Positions 51,304 through 61,449 of a DNA stretch of 64,000 nucleotides are shown here, piece after piece. Made by a program: the position numbers and the translations under genes. The DNA is taken from NCBI RefSeq assembly GCF_004682055.1, contig NZ_QUZU01000009.1:1-64000 (forward strand), read 5' to 3'. How positions within the stretch are numbered: the stretch's first letter is position 1; the number at the start of each line of letters is the position of its first letter. Below the pieces are notes generated by a model, which made no database searches, had not been told where the DNA came from, and saw only the letters and a program-made list of their open reading frames with translations. Source of the stretch: Pseudomonas kairouanensis (GTDB lineage Bacteria; Pseudomonadota; Gammaproteobacteria; Pseudomonadales; Pseudomonadaceae).

Positions 51304-53481
51304 TTACAGGCCATTTTTAGCCTTGAACTCCCGACGCCTGCGGTGCAACACCGGCTCGGTATAACCATTAGGCTGCTTGGTGCCCTCAATCACCAACTCC
51401 ACCGCTGCCTGGAAGGCGATGTTGCTGTCGAAATCCGGTGCCAGCGGGTTGTACAGCTTATCCCCGGCATTCTGACGGTCCACCACCGGCGCCATGCGCT
51501 TGAGGCTTTCCAGCACCTGGGCTTCGTTGACGATGCCATGGCGCAGCCAGTTGGCGATGTGCTGGCTGGAAATACGCAGGGTGGCGCGGTCTTCCATCAG
51601 GCCCACGTCGTTGATGTCCGGCACTTTCGAGCAACCCACGCCCTGGTCGATCCAGCGCACAACGTAGCCGAGGATGCCCTGGGCGTTGTTGTCCAGTTCG
51701 TTGCGGATCTCTTCGTCGGACCAATCGGTGTTGGTGGCCAGAGGAATGGTCAGGATGTCGTCCACCGACGCACGTTCGCGCTTGGCCAACTCGGCCTGGC
51801 GGGCGAATACATCGACCTTGTGGTAATGCAGCGCGTGCAGCGCAGCCGCTGTCGGCGAGGGTACCCATGCGGTGTTGGCGCCGGCCAGTGGGTGGGCGAT
51901 TTTCTGTTCGAGCATCGCCGCCATCAGGTCGGGCATGGCCCACATGCCTTTACCGATCTGCGCACGGCCTTGCAGGCCGGTGCTCAGGCCGATGTCGACG
52001 TTCCAGTTTTCGTAGGCGCCGATCCATTTTTCCGCCTTCATGGCGGCCTTGCGCACCATTGCGCCGGCTTCCATGGAAGTGTGGATTTCGTCACCGGTGC
52101 GATCGAGGAAGCCGGTGTTGATAAACACCACGCGCTCGCTGGCCGCCTTGATGCAGGCCTTGAGGTTGACCGTGGTACGGCGCTCCTCGTCCATGATCCC
52201 GACTTTCAGGGTGTTGCGTGGCAGGCTCAGCACGTCTTCGATGCGACCGAACAGTTCGTTGGTGAACGCCGCTTCTTCCGGGCCGTGCATCTTCGGTTTC
52301 ACGATGTACACAGAGCCGGTACGGCTGTTCTTGCGGCTGTTGTTGCCATTGAGGCTGTGGGTGGCGGCGAGGCTGGTGACCAGGCCATCGAGGATGCCTT
52401 CGGGTACTTCGTTGCCGTCTTTGTCCAGGATCGCATCAATGGTCATCAGGTGACCCACGTTGCGCACGAACAACAGCGAACGGCCGTGCAGGGTCACGTC
52501 CTGGCCATTCACGCCGGTGTAGACGCGGTCGGCGTTCATGGTGCGGGTGAAGGTCTTGCCGCCCTTGGCCACTTCTTCGGCCAGGTCGCCCTTCATCAGG
52601 CCGAGCCAGTTGCGGTAGATCACCACTTTGTCATCGGCATCGACGGCGGCGACGGAGTCTTCGCAGTCCATGATGGTGGTGAGCGCGGCTTCCATCAGCA
52701 CGTCTTTGACGCCGGCGGCGTCGGTCTGGCCGACCGGAGTGCTGGCGTCGATCTGGATTTCGAAGTGCAGGCCGTTGTGCTTGAGCAGGATCGCAATCGG
52801 TTGGGCGGTGTCGCCCTGGAAACCGATCAGCTGCGAATCGTCACGCAGGCCGCTGTTGCTGCCGCCCTTGAGGCTGACGATCAGCTTGCCATCGACGATC
52901 TTGTAGCCGGTGGAATCCACATGGCTGCCGGCGCTGAGCGGTGCGGCTTCGTCGAGGAAGGCGCGGGCGAAGGCAATCACCTTGTCGCCACGCACCTTGT
53001 TGTAGCCCTGGCCCTTCTCGGCGCCGTCGGCTTCGCTGATGGCGTCGGTGCCATACAACGCGTCGTACAGCGAGCCCCAACGCGCATTGGAGGCGTTGAG
53101 GGCGAAGCGGGCGTTCATCACCGGCACCACCAGCTGAGGGCCGGCCATGCGGGCGATTTCGTCGTCGACGTTTTGGGTCGTGGCCTGGAAGTCTGCGGCT
53201 TCTGGCAGCAGGTATCCGATGTCTTGCAGGAAGGCCTTGTAGGCCACCGGGTCGTGGGCCTGGCCCGAGTGGGTCTGGTGCCAGGTATCGATCCGCGCTT
53301 GGAATTCGTCGCGTTTGGCGAGTAGGGCTTTGTTCTTCGGCGCCAGGTCGTGGATGACCTTGTCGGCACCGGCCCAGAACTGGTCGGCAGTAATGCCGGT
53401 GCCGGGAATGGCTTCGTTGTTCACGAAGTCGAACAGGACTTTGGCGACCTGCAGGCCACCGACTTGAACGTGTTCAGTCAT
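51304..53481 (-). CDS. glcB: Malate synthase G
   Basis: A 725-residue enzyme condensing glyoxylate and acetyl-CoA to malate. Family landmarks: start [65 protein letters not shown] (partial) and [13 protein letters not shown]-like [21 protein letters not shown] (partial). The ATG at 53481 gives the length known for Pseudomonas GlcB. It is monocistronic, ending in a clear terminator. It belongs to the glyoxylate shunt and glycolate use. Confidence 0.97.
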   Translation of the reverse strand: MTEHVQVGGLQVAKVLFDFVNNEAIPGTGITADQFWAGADKVIHDLAPKNKALLAKRDEFQARIDTWHQTHSGQAHDPVAYKAFLQDIGYLLPEAADFQATTQNVDDEIARMAGPQLVVPVMNARFALNASNARWGSLYDALYGTDAISEADGAEKGQGYNKVRGDKVIAFARAFLDEAAPLSAGSHVDSTGYKIVDGKLIVSLKGGSNSGLRDDSQLIGFQGDTAQPIAILLKHNGLHFEIQIDASTPVGQTDAAGVKDVLMEAALTTIMDCEDSVAAVDADDKVVIYRNWLGLMKGDLAEEVAKGGKTFTRTMNADRVYTGVNGQDVTLHGRSLLFVRNVGHLMTIDAILDKDGNEVPEGILDGLVTSLAATHSLNGNNSRKNSRTGSVYIVKPKMHGPEEAAFTNELFGRIEDVLSLPRNTLKVGIMDEERRTTVNLKACIKAASERVVFINTGFLDRTGDEIHTSMEAGAMVRKAAMKAEKWIGAYENWNVDIGLSTGLQGRAQIGKGMWAMPDLMAAMLEQKIAHPLAGANTAWVPSPTAAALHALHYHKVDVFARQAELAKRERASVDDILTIPLATNTDWSDEEIRNELDNNAQGILGYVVRWIDQGVGCSKVPDINDVGLMEDRATLRISSQHIANWLRHGIVNEAQVLESLKRMAPVVDRQNAGDKLYNPLAPDFDSNIAFQAAVELVIEGTKQPNGYTEPVLHRRRREFKAKNGL

Positions 53482-53718
53482 TGCTTGCCTCACTCTGCAC
53501 AGCTTAAGCGCTTTTTAGATTTTCATTATGTAGTGCCAGGTTGCGCATACTACATGATGACTTGCGGTTGTGAAAATTAGACTAAATACGTCGTTTAGCG
53601 ACCCACTTTGGTCGTACGGTCACAGCGGAGAACAGGATGTTCTCAAAAAACTATTGGATTGTTCCAGATAAATATAAAAATGGTACACGATTTGTTTTCG
53701 AGTAATCCTGCGTCCACC
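53482..53718. promoter_or_regulatory. glcB upstream region with two dyads
   Basis: The region is strikingly AT-rich. ATGTAGT (53528-53534) is repeated inverted as ACTACAT (53549-53555), 21 bp centre to centre. A second perfect dyad, GAGAACA-GGA-TGTTCTC, is at 53628-53644. Neither is followed by a U-run on the relevant strand, so both look like operators. No gene is supported here. Confidence 0.5.
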
Positions 53719-53820
53719 TTGTAGGAGCGAGCTTGCTCGCGAAAATCGTCAACGATGACGCGGCATTCTGGATTTGCGCGGTGTCTTGAAGTTTTTCGCG
53801 AGCAAGCTCGCTCCTACAGG
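53719..53820. repeat. REP pair of the TGTAGGAGCGAGCTTGCTCGCGA subtype
   Basis: The arms start TGTAGGAGCGAGC rather than GTGGGAGCGGGC, a third REP variant in the window. The pair sits directly upstream of the GcvR-like gene. Confidence 0.9.
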
Positions 53821-53844
53821 AATAACCACCAGCGGAGTTTCGCC

Positions 53845-54357
53845 ATGGACCATCTTGTACTCACAATTATCGCCGCCGACAAACCCGGCCTGGTTGAACG
53901 CATTGCGCAGAACATCGCTGCCCACGGTGGCAACTGGCTGGAAAGCCGCATGGCCCACATGGCCGGGCAGTTTGCCGGGATCCTGCGGGTCAGCGTTCCT
54001 GCAGAAAGCCGTCAGGCGTTGGTGGGCGCGTTGGAGGATTTATCCACACACGGCATTCGTGTGCTGGTGGGAGAGGGCAGCAGCGGGCAGGCCTCGGCGT
54101 CCAAGTCGATCATGATGACGCTGGTGGGCAACGACCGTTCAGGCATTGTGCGTGAGATCACCGCATTGTTGAGCCAGCAGGGCGTGAACCTGGAGAGCCT
54201 GAGCACCGATGTGCGCCCCGCGCCCATGAGCGGTGACCCGCTGTTTACCGCCGAGGCGCTGTTGCAGGTGCCGACGTCGTTGTCCCTGGACACCTTGCAG
54301 TTATCCCTGGAAACCCTGGCCGATGACTTGATGGTGGAACTGCACCACGAGGAATAA
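53845..54357 (+). CDS. GcvR-like double ACT-domain regulator
   Basis: A 170-residue protein of two ACT domains (about 1-80 and 88-165: VLTIIAADKPGLVERIAQNIA, partial; MMTLVGNDRSGIVREITALL, partial). It resembles GcvR, the glycine-cleavage system repressor partner, and YkfE-like proteins. The start at 53845 has CGGAG upstream; the frame opens earlier inside the REP. Amino acid binding is likely; the regulated target is unknown. Confidence 0.85.
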   Translation: MDHLVLTIIAADKPGLVERIAQNIAAHGGNWLESRMAHMAGQFAGILRVSVPAESRQALVGALEDLSTHGIRVLVGEGSSGQASASKSIMMTLVGNDRSGIVREITALLSQQGVNLESLSTDVRPAPMSGDPLFTAEALLQVPTSLSLDTLQLSLETLADDLMVELHHEE

Positions 54358-54580
54358 TCTGCCCACAAGGTTATGCATCTAAATCTTGCATGGGCCTGTG
54401 GATAACCTGTAGAGACCCGGCGCCAGGCCACGCCGGCCGGGCTTTGCGTTGATTTGAGCAAAAAACGAGCAATTTCAAAAGCTTGTGCACAAATGGCGGG
54501 GACCAGGCTGTGGATAACCTTGGGGTGGATGGCTGCAAGCCACGCCCGCTGTGGCTTGCAGAGGTTTGTATGTTATTTGA
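54358..54580. promoter_or_regulatory. Intergenic region with two DnaA-box-like sites
   Basis: TGTGGATAA occurs at 54397-54405 and 54509-54517. The second is preceded by GCACAAAT exactly 22 bases upstream, the same arrangement as in the 20.2-20.8 kb repeats. The region separates the convergent GcvR-like and rarD genes. Confidence 0.5.
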
Positions 54581-55465
54581 TCAGCTTTTGCGGGCGCTCA
54601 GCCATATATCCACGCTGTACACCACCAGGCCAGCCCAGATAAAGGCGAAGGCCGTCAGTGTGCTCGGTGCCAGGTGTTCACCGAACAACAGCACGGCTTC
54701 CAGCAGCACCAGGGTTGGCGCGACGTACTGCAAAAAGCCCAGGGCGGTGTAGGGCAAATGCCGTGCGGCGGCGTTGAAACACACCAGCGGAACCAGCGTA
54801 ACCGGGCCGGCAGCCACCAGCCACCAGGCTTCGGACGTGCTCCAGAACTCAAGTTGCGCACTGTGGGCCATCGGGTTGAACAGCAACCAGGCGATGGCAA
54901 TCGGCACCAGCATCCAGGTTTCCACCACCAGCCCCGGCAGTGCCTTGACCGGTGCCTGTTTGCGGATAAGCCCGTAGAAACCAAAGGTGAGCGCCAACAC
55001 CAGCGACACCCACGGCAGGCTGCCTACCTGCCACACCTGCTGTGCCACGCCGACCGCCGCCAGCCCGACCGCGACCCATTGCAGGCGCCGCAAGCGCTCG
55101 CCGAGGATCAACATGCCCAGCACCACATTCACCAGCGGGTTGATGTAGTAACCCAGGCTGGCTTCCAGCATGCGCCCGCTGTTGACCGACCACACATAGG
55201 TCAGCCAGTTGGCCGCAATCAACGAACCGCTCAGCGCCAGAATCGCCAGGCGCTTGGGGTTGTCGCGCAGCTCGCGCCACCAGCCGGGGTGCTTCCACAC
55301 CATCAGCAGCAAACCGCCGAACAGCGCCGACCACAACACGCGATGTACGATGATTTCGGCGGCGGGCACACTGGCGATGGCTTTGAAGTAGAGCGGGAAC
55401 AGGCCCCAGGTGATATAGGCACTCAGGCCCAGGATGTACCCCTTGCGGGGGTTGGCGGCTTGCAT
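54581..55465 (-). CDS. rarD: RarD-type EamA transporter
   Basis: A 294-residue membrane protein with ten predicted helices in two EamA repeats. The N-terminal GYILGLSAYITWGLFPLYFKA (partial) and GYYINPLVNVVLGM are RarD signatures. Homologues were named from chloramphenicol-resistance studies in P. aeruginosa, but the natural substrate is unknown. The ATG at 55465 (MQAANPRKG) gives standard length. Confidence 0.92.
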   Translation of the reverse strand: MQAANPRKGYILGLSAYITWGLFPLYFKAIASVPAAEIIVHRVLWSALFGGLLLMVWKHPGWWRELRDNPKRLAILALSGSLIAANWLTYVWSVNSGRMLEASLGYYINPLVNVVLGMLILGERLRRLQWVAVGLAAVGVAQQVWQVGSLPWVSLVLALTFGFYGLIRKQAPVKALPGLVVETWMLVPIAIAWLLFNPMAHSAQLEFWSTSEAWWLVAAGPVTLVPLVCFNAAARHLPYTALGFLQYVAPTLVLLEAVLLFGEHLAPSTLTAFAFIWAGLVVYSVDIWLSARKS

Positions 55466-55504
55466 TGCAGAGTCCTTGCTAGGTGTGTATGTGGCCTGCT
55501 CTCT

Positions 55505-55592
55505 GTGGCAGGGGGCTTGCTCCCGATAGCGGTGTATCAGTGATGAATGTGCTGACTGACACTCTGCAATCGGGAGCACGCCCCCTCCCAAA
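55505..55592. repeat. REP pair between rarD and srkA
   Basis: Arms GGCAGGGGGCTTGCTCCCGA and inverse, slightly degenerate (a C replaces the usual G in GTGGCAGGG, and GCACGCC occurs in the right arm). Confidence 0.82.
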
Positions 55593-55601
55593 TAAAAGCA
55601 G

Positions 55602-56576
55602 TTAAAACAGCTTCAGTGGTTCTTCATTCAGTGCCGCCAATTGCTCACGCAACGCCAACACCTGGTCCCCCCAATACCGCTCACTGCCAAACCACGGGAA
55701 GCTGTGGGGAAACGCCGGGTCATCCCAGCGGCGCGCCAGCCAGGCGCTGTAGTGCATCAGGCGCAAGGCGCGCAGGGGTTCGATCAGCGCCAATTCACGC
55801 GGGTCGAAGTCGTGGAATTCCTGGTAGCCGTCCATCAATTCCGACAGCTGCCCCAGGCATTCCTGGCGATCACCGGCGAGCATCATCCACAGGTCCTGGA
55901 CCGCCGGGCCCATGCGGCAGTCATCCAGGTCAACGATGTGGAACATCTCGTCGCGGCACATCATGTTGCCGGGGTGGCAGTCGCCGTGCATGCGGATGTT
56001 CTTGTGGGGGGTGGCCTTGTACACCTCTTCCACGCGTTTGAGCAGGTCGCGGGCCACCGACTCATAGGCCGGTAGCAGGCTCTTGGGGATGAAGTTGCCT
56101 TCGAGCAAGGTGGTGAGGGAGTCGTGGCCGAAGTTCTTCACGCCCAGCGCTTCGCGGTGTTCGAACGGGCGGGTAGAACCCACCGCATGCAAACGGCCCA
56201 GCAGTTGCCCCAGGCGGTAGAGCTGATCGAGATTGCCCGGCTCCGGCGCACGGCCGCCACGGCGGGGGAACAGAGTGAAACGAAAGCCTGCGTGTTCGAA
56301 CAGGCTTTCGCCGTTGTGGATAAGGGGTGCAACCACGGGCACTTCGCACTCGGCCAGTTCGAAGGTGAAGCGGTGTTCTTCCAGGATCGCCTCGTTGGTC
56401 CAGCGCTGGGGGCGGTAGAACTTGGCGATCAGTGGTTCAGAGTCTTCGATACCCACCTGGTACACGCGGTTTTCGTAGCTGTTGAGCGCCAATACGCGCG
56501 CATCGCTGAGAAAACCGATGCTTTCGACGGCGTCGAGAACGAGGTCGGGGGTGAGTGTTTCAAACGGGTGGGCCAT
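55602..56576 (-). CDS. srkA: Stress response kinase SrkA (YihE)
   Basis: A 324-residue Ser/Thr kinase of the aminoglycoside-phosphotransferase fold. ATP lobe (ALNSYENRVYQVGIEDSEP, partial; AKFYRPQRW), catalytic loop MHGDCHPGNMMC and metal Asp in HIVDLDDCRMGPA. E. coli SrkA protects against stress-induced death and acts against MazF toxicity. The ATG at 56576 (MAHPFETLTPDL) is used; the longer frame runs into a REP. Confidence 0.93.
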   Translation of the reverse strand: MAHPFETLTPDLVLDAVESIGFLSDARVLALNSYENRVYQVGIEDSEPLIAKFYRPQRWTNEAILEEHRFTFELAECEVPVVAPLIHNGESLFEHAGFRFTLFPRRGGRAPEPGNLDQLYRLGQLLGRLHAVGSTRPFEHREALGVKNFGHDSLTTLLEGNFIPKSLLPAYESVARDLLKRVEEVYKATPHKNIRMHGDCHPGNMMCRDEMFHIVDLDDCRMGPAVQDLWMMLAGDRQECLGQLSELMDGYQEFHDFDPRELALIEPLRALRLMHYSAWLARRWDDPAFPHSFPWFGSERYWGDQVLALREQLAALNEEPLKLF

Positions 56577-56652
56577 GCGAACTCCTGCGCGCAGCAGGGC
56601 GCCGCGTCCGGCCGGGTATGGTAACAGCATAGATAGGCGGTGGCTGTGCGGA

Positions 56653-56741
56653 CGCCTTCGCGAGCAAGCCCGCTCCCACATTCGACCGCATTCTCATGCT
56701 GGAACTCGGTCAAGTGTGGGAGCGGGCTTGCTCGCGAAGAG
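56653..56741. repeat. REP pair between srkA and phoX
   Basis: Arms TTCGCGAGCAAGCCCGCTCC and GTGGGAGCGGGCTTGCTCGC, with the spacer starting TTCGACCGCATTCT as in the 46.1-kb copy. Confidence 0.9.
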
Positions 56742-56747
56742 GGTTTA

Positions 56748-58646
56748 TCAGGCGCCGACTATGCCGCCATCATCTCGCCGAATCGCCATCACCGACGAGC
56801 GCGGCTTACCGTTTGGCAGATGCTCCGGCCATGTGGACCCCCCGGTTTCCCCTGGATGCTGAATCCCCACAAACAAGGTCTTCTGATCCGGTGAGAAGCT
56901 GATACCCGTCACCTCACACGCCACCGGCCCCACCATGAAGCGGCGGATTTCCCCGGTGCTCGGGTCGGCGCACAGCATCTGGTTGTTACCCATGCCCGCA
57001 AAATCGCCGGCGTTGCTGTAATCCCCATCCGTCAGAATCCACAGCCGCCCAGCCTTGTCGAAGCCCAGGCCGTCGGGGCTGTTGAACATGTTCTGCGGGT
57101 TGATGTTCGACGAGCCGCCCTTTGGCGTCCCGGCATGCACGCCTGGGTTGCCCGCGACCACAAACAGGTCCCAGGTAAAAGTCGAGGCGCCGTGGTTATC
57201 GGCATCGGCCTTCCAGCGCAGGATCTGGCCATACACATTCTTCTCGCGCGGGTTGGGCCCGCCCGCCGGCTGGCCGTCTTCGCCGCGCTTGGCGTTGTTG
57301 GTGAGGGTGCAATACACCTGGCCGTCGGTGGGGCTGACCACGATCCATTCCGGGCGATCCATGCGGGTGGCTTTCACCACGCTGGCGGCGAGGCGCGCGT
57401 GGATCAGCACTTCGGCCTGGCTGGCAAAACCGCTGCTGGCGTCGATGCCGTGCTTGCCGTGGGTCAGTTCCACCCATTGCCCCTTGCCCTTGGGGTGGTC
57501 GGCATGGCCGTCGCCGGCGTCGAAGATCGCCACATACAAGGTGCCGTGGTCCAGCAGGTCTTTGTTGGCCTTGGGGTTTTTGTGGTTGATCTTGTCGCGG
57601 CTGACGAACTTGTAGATGAACTCACCGCGCTCATCGTCGCCCATGTACACCACGGCGCGGCCGTCTTGGGTTTCTGCCAGGGCGGCGTTTTCATGCTTGA
57701 AGCGGCCCAGGGCGGTGCGCTTGACCGGCGTGGATGTGGGGTCGAACGGGTCGATTTCCACTACCCAGCCGTGGCGATTGAGTTCGTTGGGGTTCTTGGC
57801 CAAGTCGAAGCGCGGGTCGTGTTGATGCCAGTTGATGTCTTTGCTGGCGGCCACTGCGCCGTAGCGTTTTTGCCCGGCGTCGAAGGTCTGTTGTGGGTCG
57901 GTGCTGCCGAAGCAGTCGGTGAAGTTCTCTTCACAGGTCAGGTAAGTGCCCCAAGGCGTTTTGCCGTTGGCGCAGTTCTGGAAGGTGCCAAGGGCTTTGG
58001 TGCCGGTTTTGTCGGCGCTGGTTTTGAGCCAGGCGTGGCCAGCGGCGGGGCCGCTGAGGCGGATCGGCGAATTGCCGTGGATGCGCCGGTTGTAGCGCGA
58101 ATCCTGCACGAACTGCCAGGTGTCTCCCTGGCGTCGTACTTCAATCACCGACACGCCTTCGGCGGCCTGGGCCTTGTGCACCTCTTCGGCCGATTGGGGC
58201 GCGCCGCCGTGGGCGTAGAGGTAGCGGTAGTTGGTGTATTCGTTGTTGATCGCCATGAGGGCGCGGTTGTCGTCGCCGGGAAAGGCAAACAGGCTCATGC
58301 CGTCGTTATGGTCGCCGAATTGCTGTTCCTGGGCCTTGGCGGTGCCGTTGCCAGAAGGGTCGAAGGCGGGCGCGTTTTTGCTCAGCGGCTGACCCCAACT
58401 GATGAGGACTGAGGCGCTGTAGCCTGGCGGCAGGCTGATGGCGTCGTTGGTGGCGGCGGCGATGCTGGTGAAACCCAGCAACGGGCTGGCGCTGGCGGCA
58501 TTGACGGCCAGGGCGCTACGGCTCAGCAGGTTGCCGCCCAGGAACAGGGCGGCGCCACACAGGGCACCGGCGCCGATAAAGCGGCGGCGGGTCAGGCCGA
58601 CCATCTGTTCGAGGTCGGTGGCTTGGTTGTCTTCTAATAGGCTCAT
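56748..58646 (-). CDS. PhoX-family alkaline phosphatase (DUF839)
   Basis: A 632-residue Tat-exported protein. The twin-arginine motif TRRRFIG at 19-25 is followed by a hydrophobic stretch. DUF839 signatures: NNEYTNYRYLY, GTYLTCEENFTDCFG, GRFKHENAAL and the C-terminal GVQHPGE. PhoX enzymes hydrolyse phosphate esters using Ca and Fe. A Pho box was not seen. It is monocistronic. Confidence 0.9.
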   Translation of the reverse strand: MSLLEDNQATDLEQMVGLTRRRFIGAGALCGAALFLGGNLLSRSALAVNAASASPLLGFTSIAAATNDAISLPPGYSASVLISWGQPLSKNAPAFDPSGNGTAKAQEQQFGDHNDGMSLFAFPGDDNRALMAINNEYTNYRYLYAHGGAPQSAEEVHKAQAAEGVSVIEVRRQGDTWQFVQDSRYNRRIHGNSPIRLSGPAAGHAWLKTSADKTGTKALGTFQNCANGKTPWGTYLTCEENFTDCFGSTDPQQTFDAGQKRYGAVAASKDINWHQHDPRFDLAKNPNELNRHGWVVEIDPFDPTSTPVKRTALGRFKHENAALAETQDGRAVVYMGDDERGEFIYKFVSRDKINHKNPKANKDLLDHGTLYVAIFDAGDGHADHPKGKGQWVELTHGKHGIDASSGFASQAEVLIHARLAASVVKATRMDRPEWIVVSPTDGQVYCTLTNNAKRGEDGQPAGGPNPREKNVYGQILRWKADADNHGASTFTWDLFVVAGNPGVHAGTPKGGSSNINPQNMFNSPDGLGFDKAGRLWILTDGDYSNAGDFAGMGNNQMLCADPSTGEIRRFMVGPVACEVTGISFSPDQKTLFVGIQHPGETGGSTWPEHLPNGKPRSSVMAIRRDDGGIVGA

Positions 58647-58725
58647 CACGGGCTCCCTGTGGTTTTTGCACACACCATAAGGAGCGAACGTGACGCAATT
58701 GTTGCAGTTTGACGGCAGGGCTTGG

Positions 58726-59490
58726 CTACACCGGTGTGCCGAGCAATACCTGGCTGGGTGCGAATTGCACCTGGATCGGTTGGCCTTCGTCGGCGTTCAT
58801 CGCCGCGAGTGCGCTGGCGGGTGCCAGCGCGCATAAAACCTGACCGTTAGGCAGGACGATGCGCACTTCGCTAGGGCCGTCGTCGGCATGGAGAAGGGTC
58901 TCGATCACACCGCTCATGCAATTGTGTCCAGGTGTTGCAGCTTGCGTGGTGGCGATCAATTCCAGCCACCCGGCCTTGATCAGCGCGACCACTTCCACAC
59001 CGGTTTCCAGTTCCAGGCGTTGCGTACTGTCGTGGGTGATTTGCGCTTGCAGCGTCAGCCCGCCCGACAGTTGCAGACGGATCAGGTCGTTGCGCCCGTG
59101 GCTCTCAATCGCAATGACCTGGCCATGCAGTTGGTTGCGCGCGCTGGTGCGCAACATCAAGCGGCCCAACAGGTTGAAGTCGCTGGCCGCCTCGTCGCAG
59201 CCCAGGATTTCGGCCTGTAACACCTGCAAGCGCTGGTAGAGCCGTAGTACCCGCTCACCCTCGGCCGTCAGTTTGGCCCCGCCACCGCCCTTGCCGCCGA
59301 CGCTGCGTTCGACCAGCGGGTGTTGCGCCAGGTTATTCAGCTCATCAATCGCGTCCCAGGCCGCCTTGTAACTCAGGCCGGCGCTTTTAGCGGCGCGGGT
59401 GATGGAACCCTGCTCGGCAATATGCCCCAGCAAGGCAATACGCTGGGGGCGGCGGATGATGTGTTGGCTGAGGGAAGTCGGTAGAGACAT
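58726..59490 (-). CDS. ModE-like molybdate-responsive regulator
   Basis: A 254-residue protein: N-terminal winged helix (IALLGHIAEQGSITRAAKSAGLSYKAAWDAIDEL, quoted in part; GKGGGGAKLTAEGERVL typical of ModE) and two C-terminal TOBE/Mop domains (about 125-190 and 193-254). It binds molybdate and regulates transport or molybdoenzyme genes. No modABC genes are in the window. Confidence 0.92.
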   Translation of the reverse strand: MSLPTSLSQHIIRRPQRIALLGHIAEQGSITRAAKSAGLSYKAAWDAIDELNNLAQHPLVERSVGGKGGGGAKLTAEGERVLRLYQRLQVLQAEILGCDEAASDFNLLGRLMLRTSARNQLHGQVIAIESHGRNDLIRLQLSGGLTLQAQITHDSTQRLELETGVEVVALIKAGWLELIATTQAATPGHNCMSGVIETLLHADDGPSEVRIVLPNGQVLCALAPASALAAMNADEGQPIQVQFAPSQVLLGTPV

Positions 59491-59549
59491 GACGATACGC
59501 TTGGAAGAGATGGGCCGAACGTTGCGGGCAAGGGGAGGCTGGCGTCAAG

Positions 59550-60287
59550 TCAGGTTCCCGGTTTAGGGGTGCGGGCCAGGCAGTACACGTCCACTTGCCG
59601 GGCGCCCGCGTTCATGAGCAGGCGCGCCAGGCTGTGGGCGGTGGCGCCGGTGGTGAGCACGTCGTCCACCAGGGCGAAGTGACGGCCTTGCACTTGGGCA
59701 TCGGGGGCCAGGGCGAAGGCGCCGAGCAGGTTGCGTTGGCGGGTCTTGGCGTCGAGGGCCTGTTGCGCGACGGTTTCATGGGGGCGTAACAACAGACGTT
59801 CTTCATAGGGGATGCTGAGGTGCTCACTCAGCCATCGTGCCAGCATGGCGGCCTGGTTGTAGCCGCGTTTGCGCAAACGCTGGCGGGCCATGGGCACCGG
59901 CAGCAGGCAGTGGGGGCGGGGCAGTCCGGTGTTGTCGAAACGGTGTTGCAGGTGCTGCCCCATCAGGCGCGCCAGCAGTTGGCCGAACGGCCAGCGGGCC
60001 TGGTGCTTGAAGCGGCTGATCAGGCTGTCCACCGGAAAGCTGTAGGTCCAGGGGGCGATGACCTGTTTAAACGCAGGGGGCTTTTTCAAGCACGGGCCGC
60101 AAATCAGACCGTCCATCGGTAGGGGCAAGGCGCATACCCCGCAGTGTTCCCTCAACCATGGCAGTGCGATTTCGCAGACGTTGCACACACAATCCTGAGA
60201 GTCAGTCGCCTCATCGCAGATTAAACAGGCGTGGTTGTTTTTTAACCAGATGTAAACCTTGTGTTTGTATTCGGGTTGACAGTGCAT
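59550..60287 (-). CDS. comF: ComF-family phosphoribosyltransferase-like protein
   Basis: A 245-residue protein with an N-terminal zinc finger (CLICDEATDSQDCVCNVC; CGVCALP; ICGPCLKKP) and a C-terminal PRTase domain (LLPVPMARQRLRKRGYNQA, partial; PRPP motif FALVDDVLTTGAT). Family role: DNA uptake and transformation. It is divergent from bioB with a 92-bp intergenic region. Confidence 0.93.
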   Translation of the reverse strand: MHCQPEYKHKVYIWLKNNHACLICDEATDSQDCVCNVCEIALPWLREHCGVCALPLPMDGLICGPCLKKPPAFKQVIAPWTYSFPVDSLISRFKHQARWPFGQLLARLMGQHLQHRFDNTGLPRPHCLLPVPMARQRLRKRGYNQAAMLARWLSEHLSIPYEERLLLRPHETVAQQALDAKTRQRNLLGAFALAPDAQVQGRHFALVDDVLTTGATAHSLARLLMNAGARQVDVYCLARTPKPGT

Positions 60288-60379
60288 GAATCTTCCTTAA
60301 ATATGCCGAACATCCGTGTCGTGCCTGTGGGTATTGCCCTTCCCGCAGCGCTTGCCAAAGCATAATCAAGGAATCGCCC

Positions 60380-61435
60380 ATGAGCGCCAGCACCACCGCC
60401 ACTCTGCGTCACGATTGGTCCTTAGCCGAAGTCAAAGCGCTGTTCGTGCAGCCGTTCAACGACCTGCTGTTCCAGGCGCAGACCGTGCACCGCGCGCATT
60501 TCGACGCCAACCGTGTGCAAGTGTCGACCCTGCTGTCGATCAAGACCGGCGCCTGCCCGGAAGATTGCAAATATTGTCCGCAGTCGGGTCACTACAACAC
60601 CGGCCTGGAAAAAGAAAAGCTGATGGAAGTGCAGAAGGTCCTCGAAGAGGCTGCCCGCGCCAAGGCCATCGGTTCGACCCGTTTCTGCATGGGCGCCGCC
60701 TGGAAGCACCCCTCGGCCAAAGACATGCCCTACGTGTTGCAGATGGTCAAAGGCGTGAAGGCCATGGGCCTGGAAACCTGCATGACCCTGGGCCGCCTCG
60801 ACCAGGACCAGACCGAAGCCCTGGCCCAGGCGGGCCTGGACTACTACAACCACAACCTCGATACCTCGCCCGAGTTCTACGGCAGCATCATCACCACCCG
60901 CACCTACAGCGAACGTCTGCAAACCCTGGCCTACGTGCGCGATTCAGGGATGAAGATCTGCTCGGGCGGCATCCTGGGCATGGGTGAGTCCCTCGATGAC
61001 CGTGCCAACCTGCTGATCCAGTTGGCCAACCTGCCGGAGCATCCGGAATCGGTGCCGATCAACATGCTGGTGAAGGTCGCCGGTACGCCGCTGGAAAATG
61101 CCGAGGACATCGACCCGTTCGACTTTATCCGCATGCTGGCCGTGGCGCGCATCCTGATGCCGCAGTCCCATGTGCGCCTGTCGGCCGGCCGTGAGGCGAT
61201 GAACGAGCAGATGCAGGCCCTGGCGTTCTTTGCCGGTGCCAACTCGATTTTCTACGGCGACAAGTTGCTGACCACCGCCAACCCGCAGGCGGACAAGGAC
61301 ATGCAGCTGTTCTCGCGCCTGGGCATCCTGCCGGAGGCGCGTGAAGAGCACGCCGATGAAGTGCATCAGGCGGCGATCGAGCAGGCGCTGGTTGAGCAAA
61401 AGAGCAGTGAGCAGTTCTACAACGCCGTCGTGTGA
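60380..61435 (+). CDS. bioB: Biotin synthase BioB
   Basis: A 351-residue radical SAM enzyme converting dethiobiotin to biotin. Radical SAM cysteines C59, C63 and C66 ([13 protein letters not shown]), GMGESLDDR, and the 2Fe-2S-binding residues in YNHNLDTS and VRLSAGRE. The ATG at 60380 ([13 protein letters not shown]) follows AAGGAA. First gene of the bio cluster. Confidence 0.97.
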   Translation: MSASTTATLRHDWSLAEVKALFVQPFNDLLFQAQTVHRAHFDANRVQVSTLLSIKTGACPEDCKYCPQSGHYNTGLEKEKLMEVQKVLEEAARAKAIGSTRFCMGAAWKHPSAKDMPYVLQMVKGVKAMGLETCMTLGRLDQDQTEALAQAGLDYYNHNLDTSPEFYGSIITTRTYSERLQTLAYVRDSGMKICSGGILGMGESLDDRANLLIQLANLPEHPESVPINMLVKVAGTPLENAEDIDPFDFIRMLAVARILMPQSHVRLSAGREAMNEQMQALAFFAGANSIFYGDKLLTTANPQADKDMQLFSRLGILPEAREEHADEVHQAAIEQALVEQKSSEQFYNAVV

Positions 61436-61449
61436 TTGAAATGCGGTCC

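Noticed and set aside
53628-53650. GAGAACA-GGA-TGTTCTC followed by A6 as a terminator
   Set aside because: The homopolymer is A on the plus strand and lies on the wrong side of the stem for the minus strand, so it does not have terminator form.
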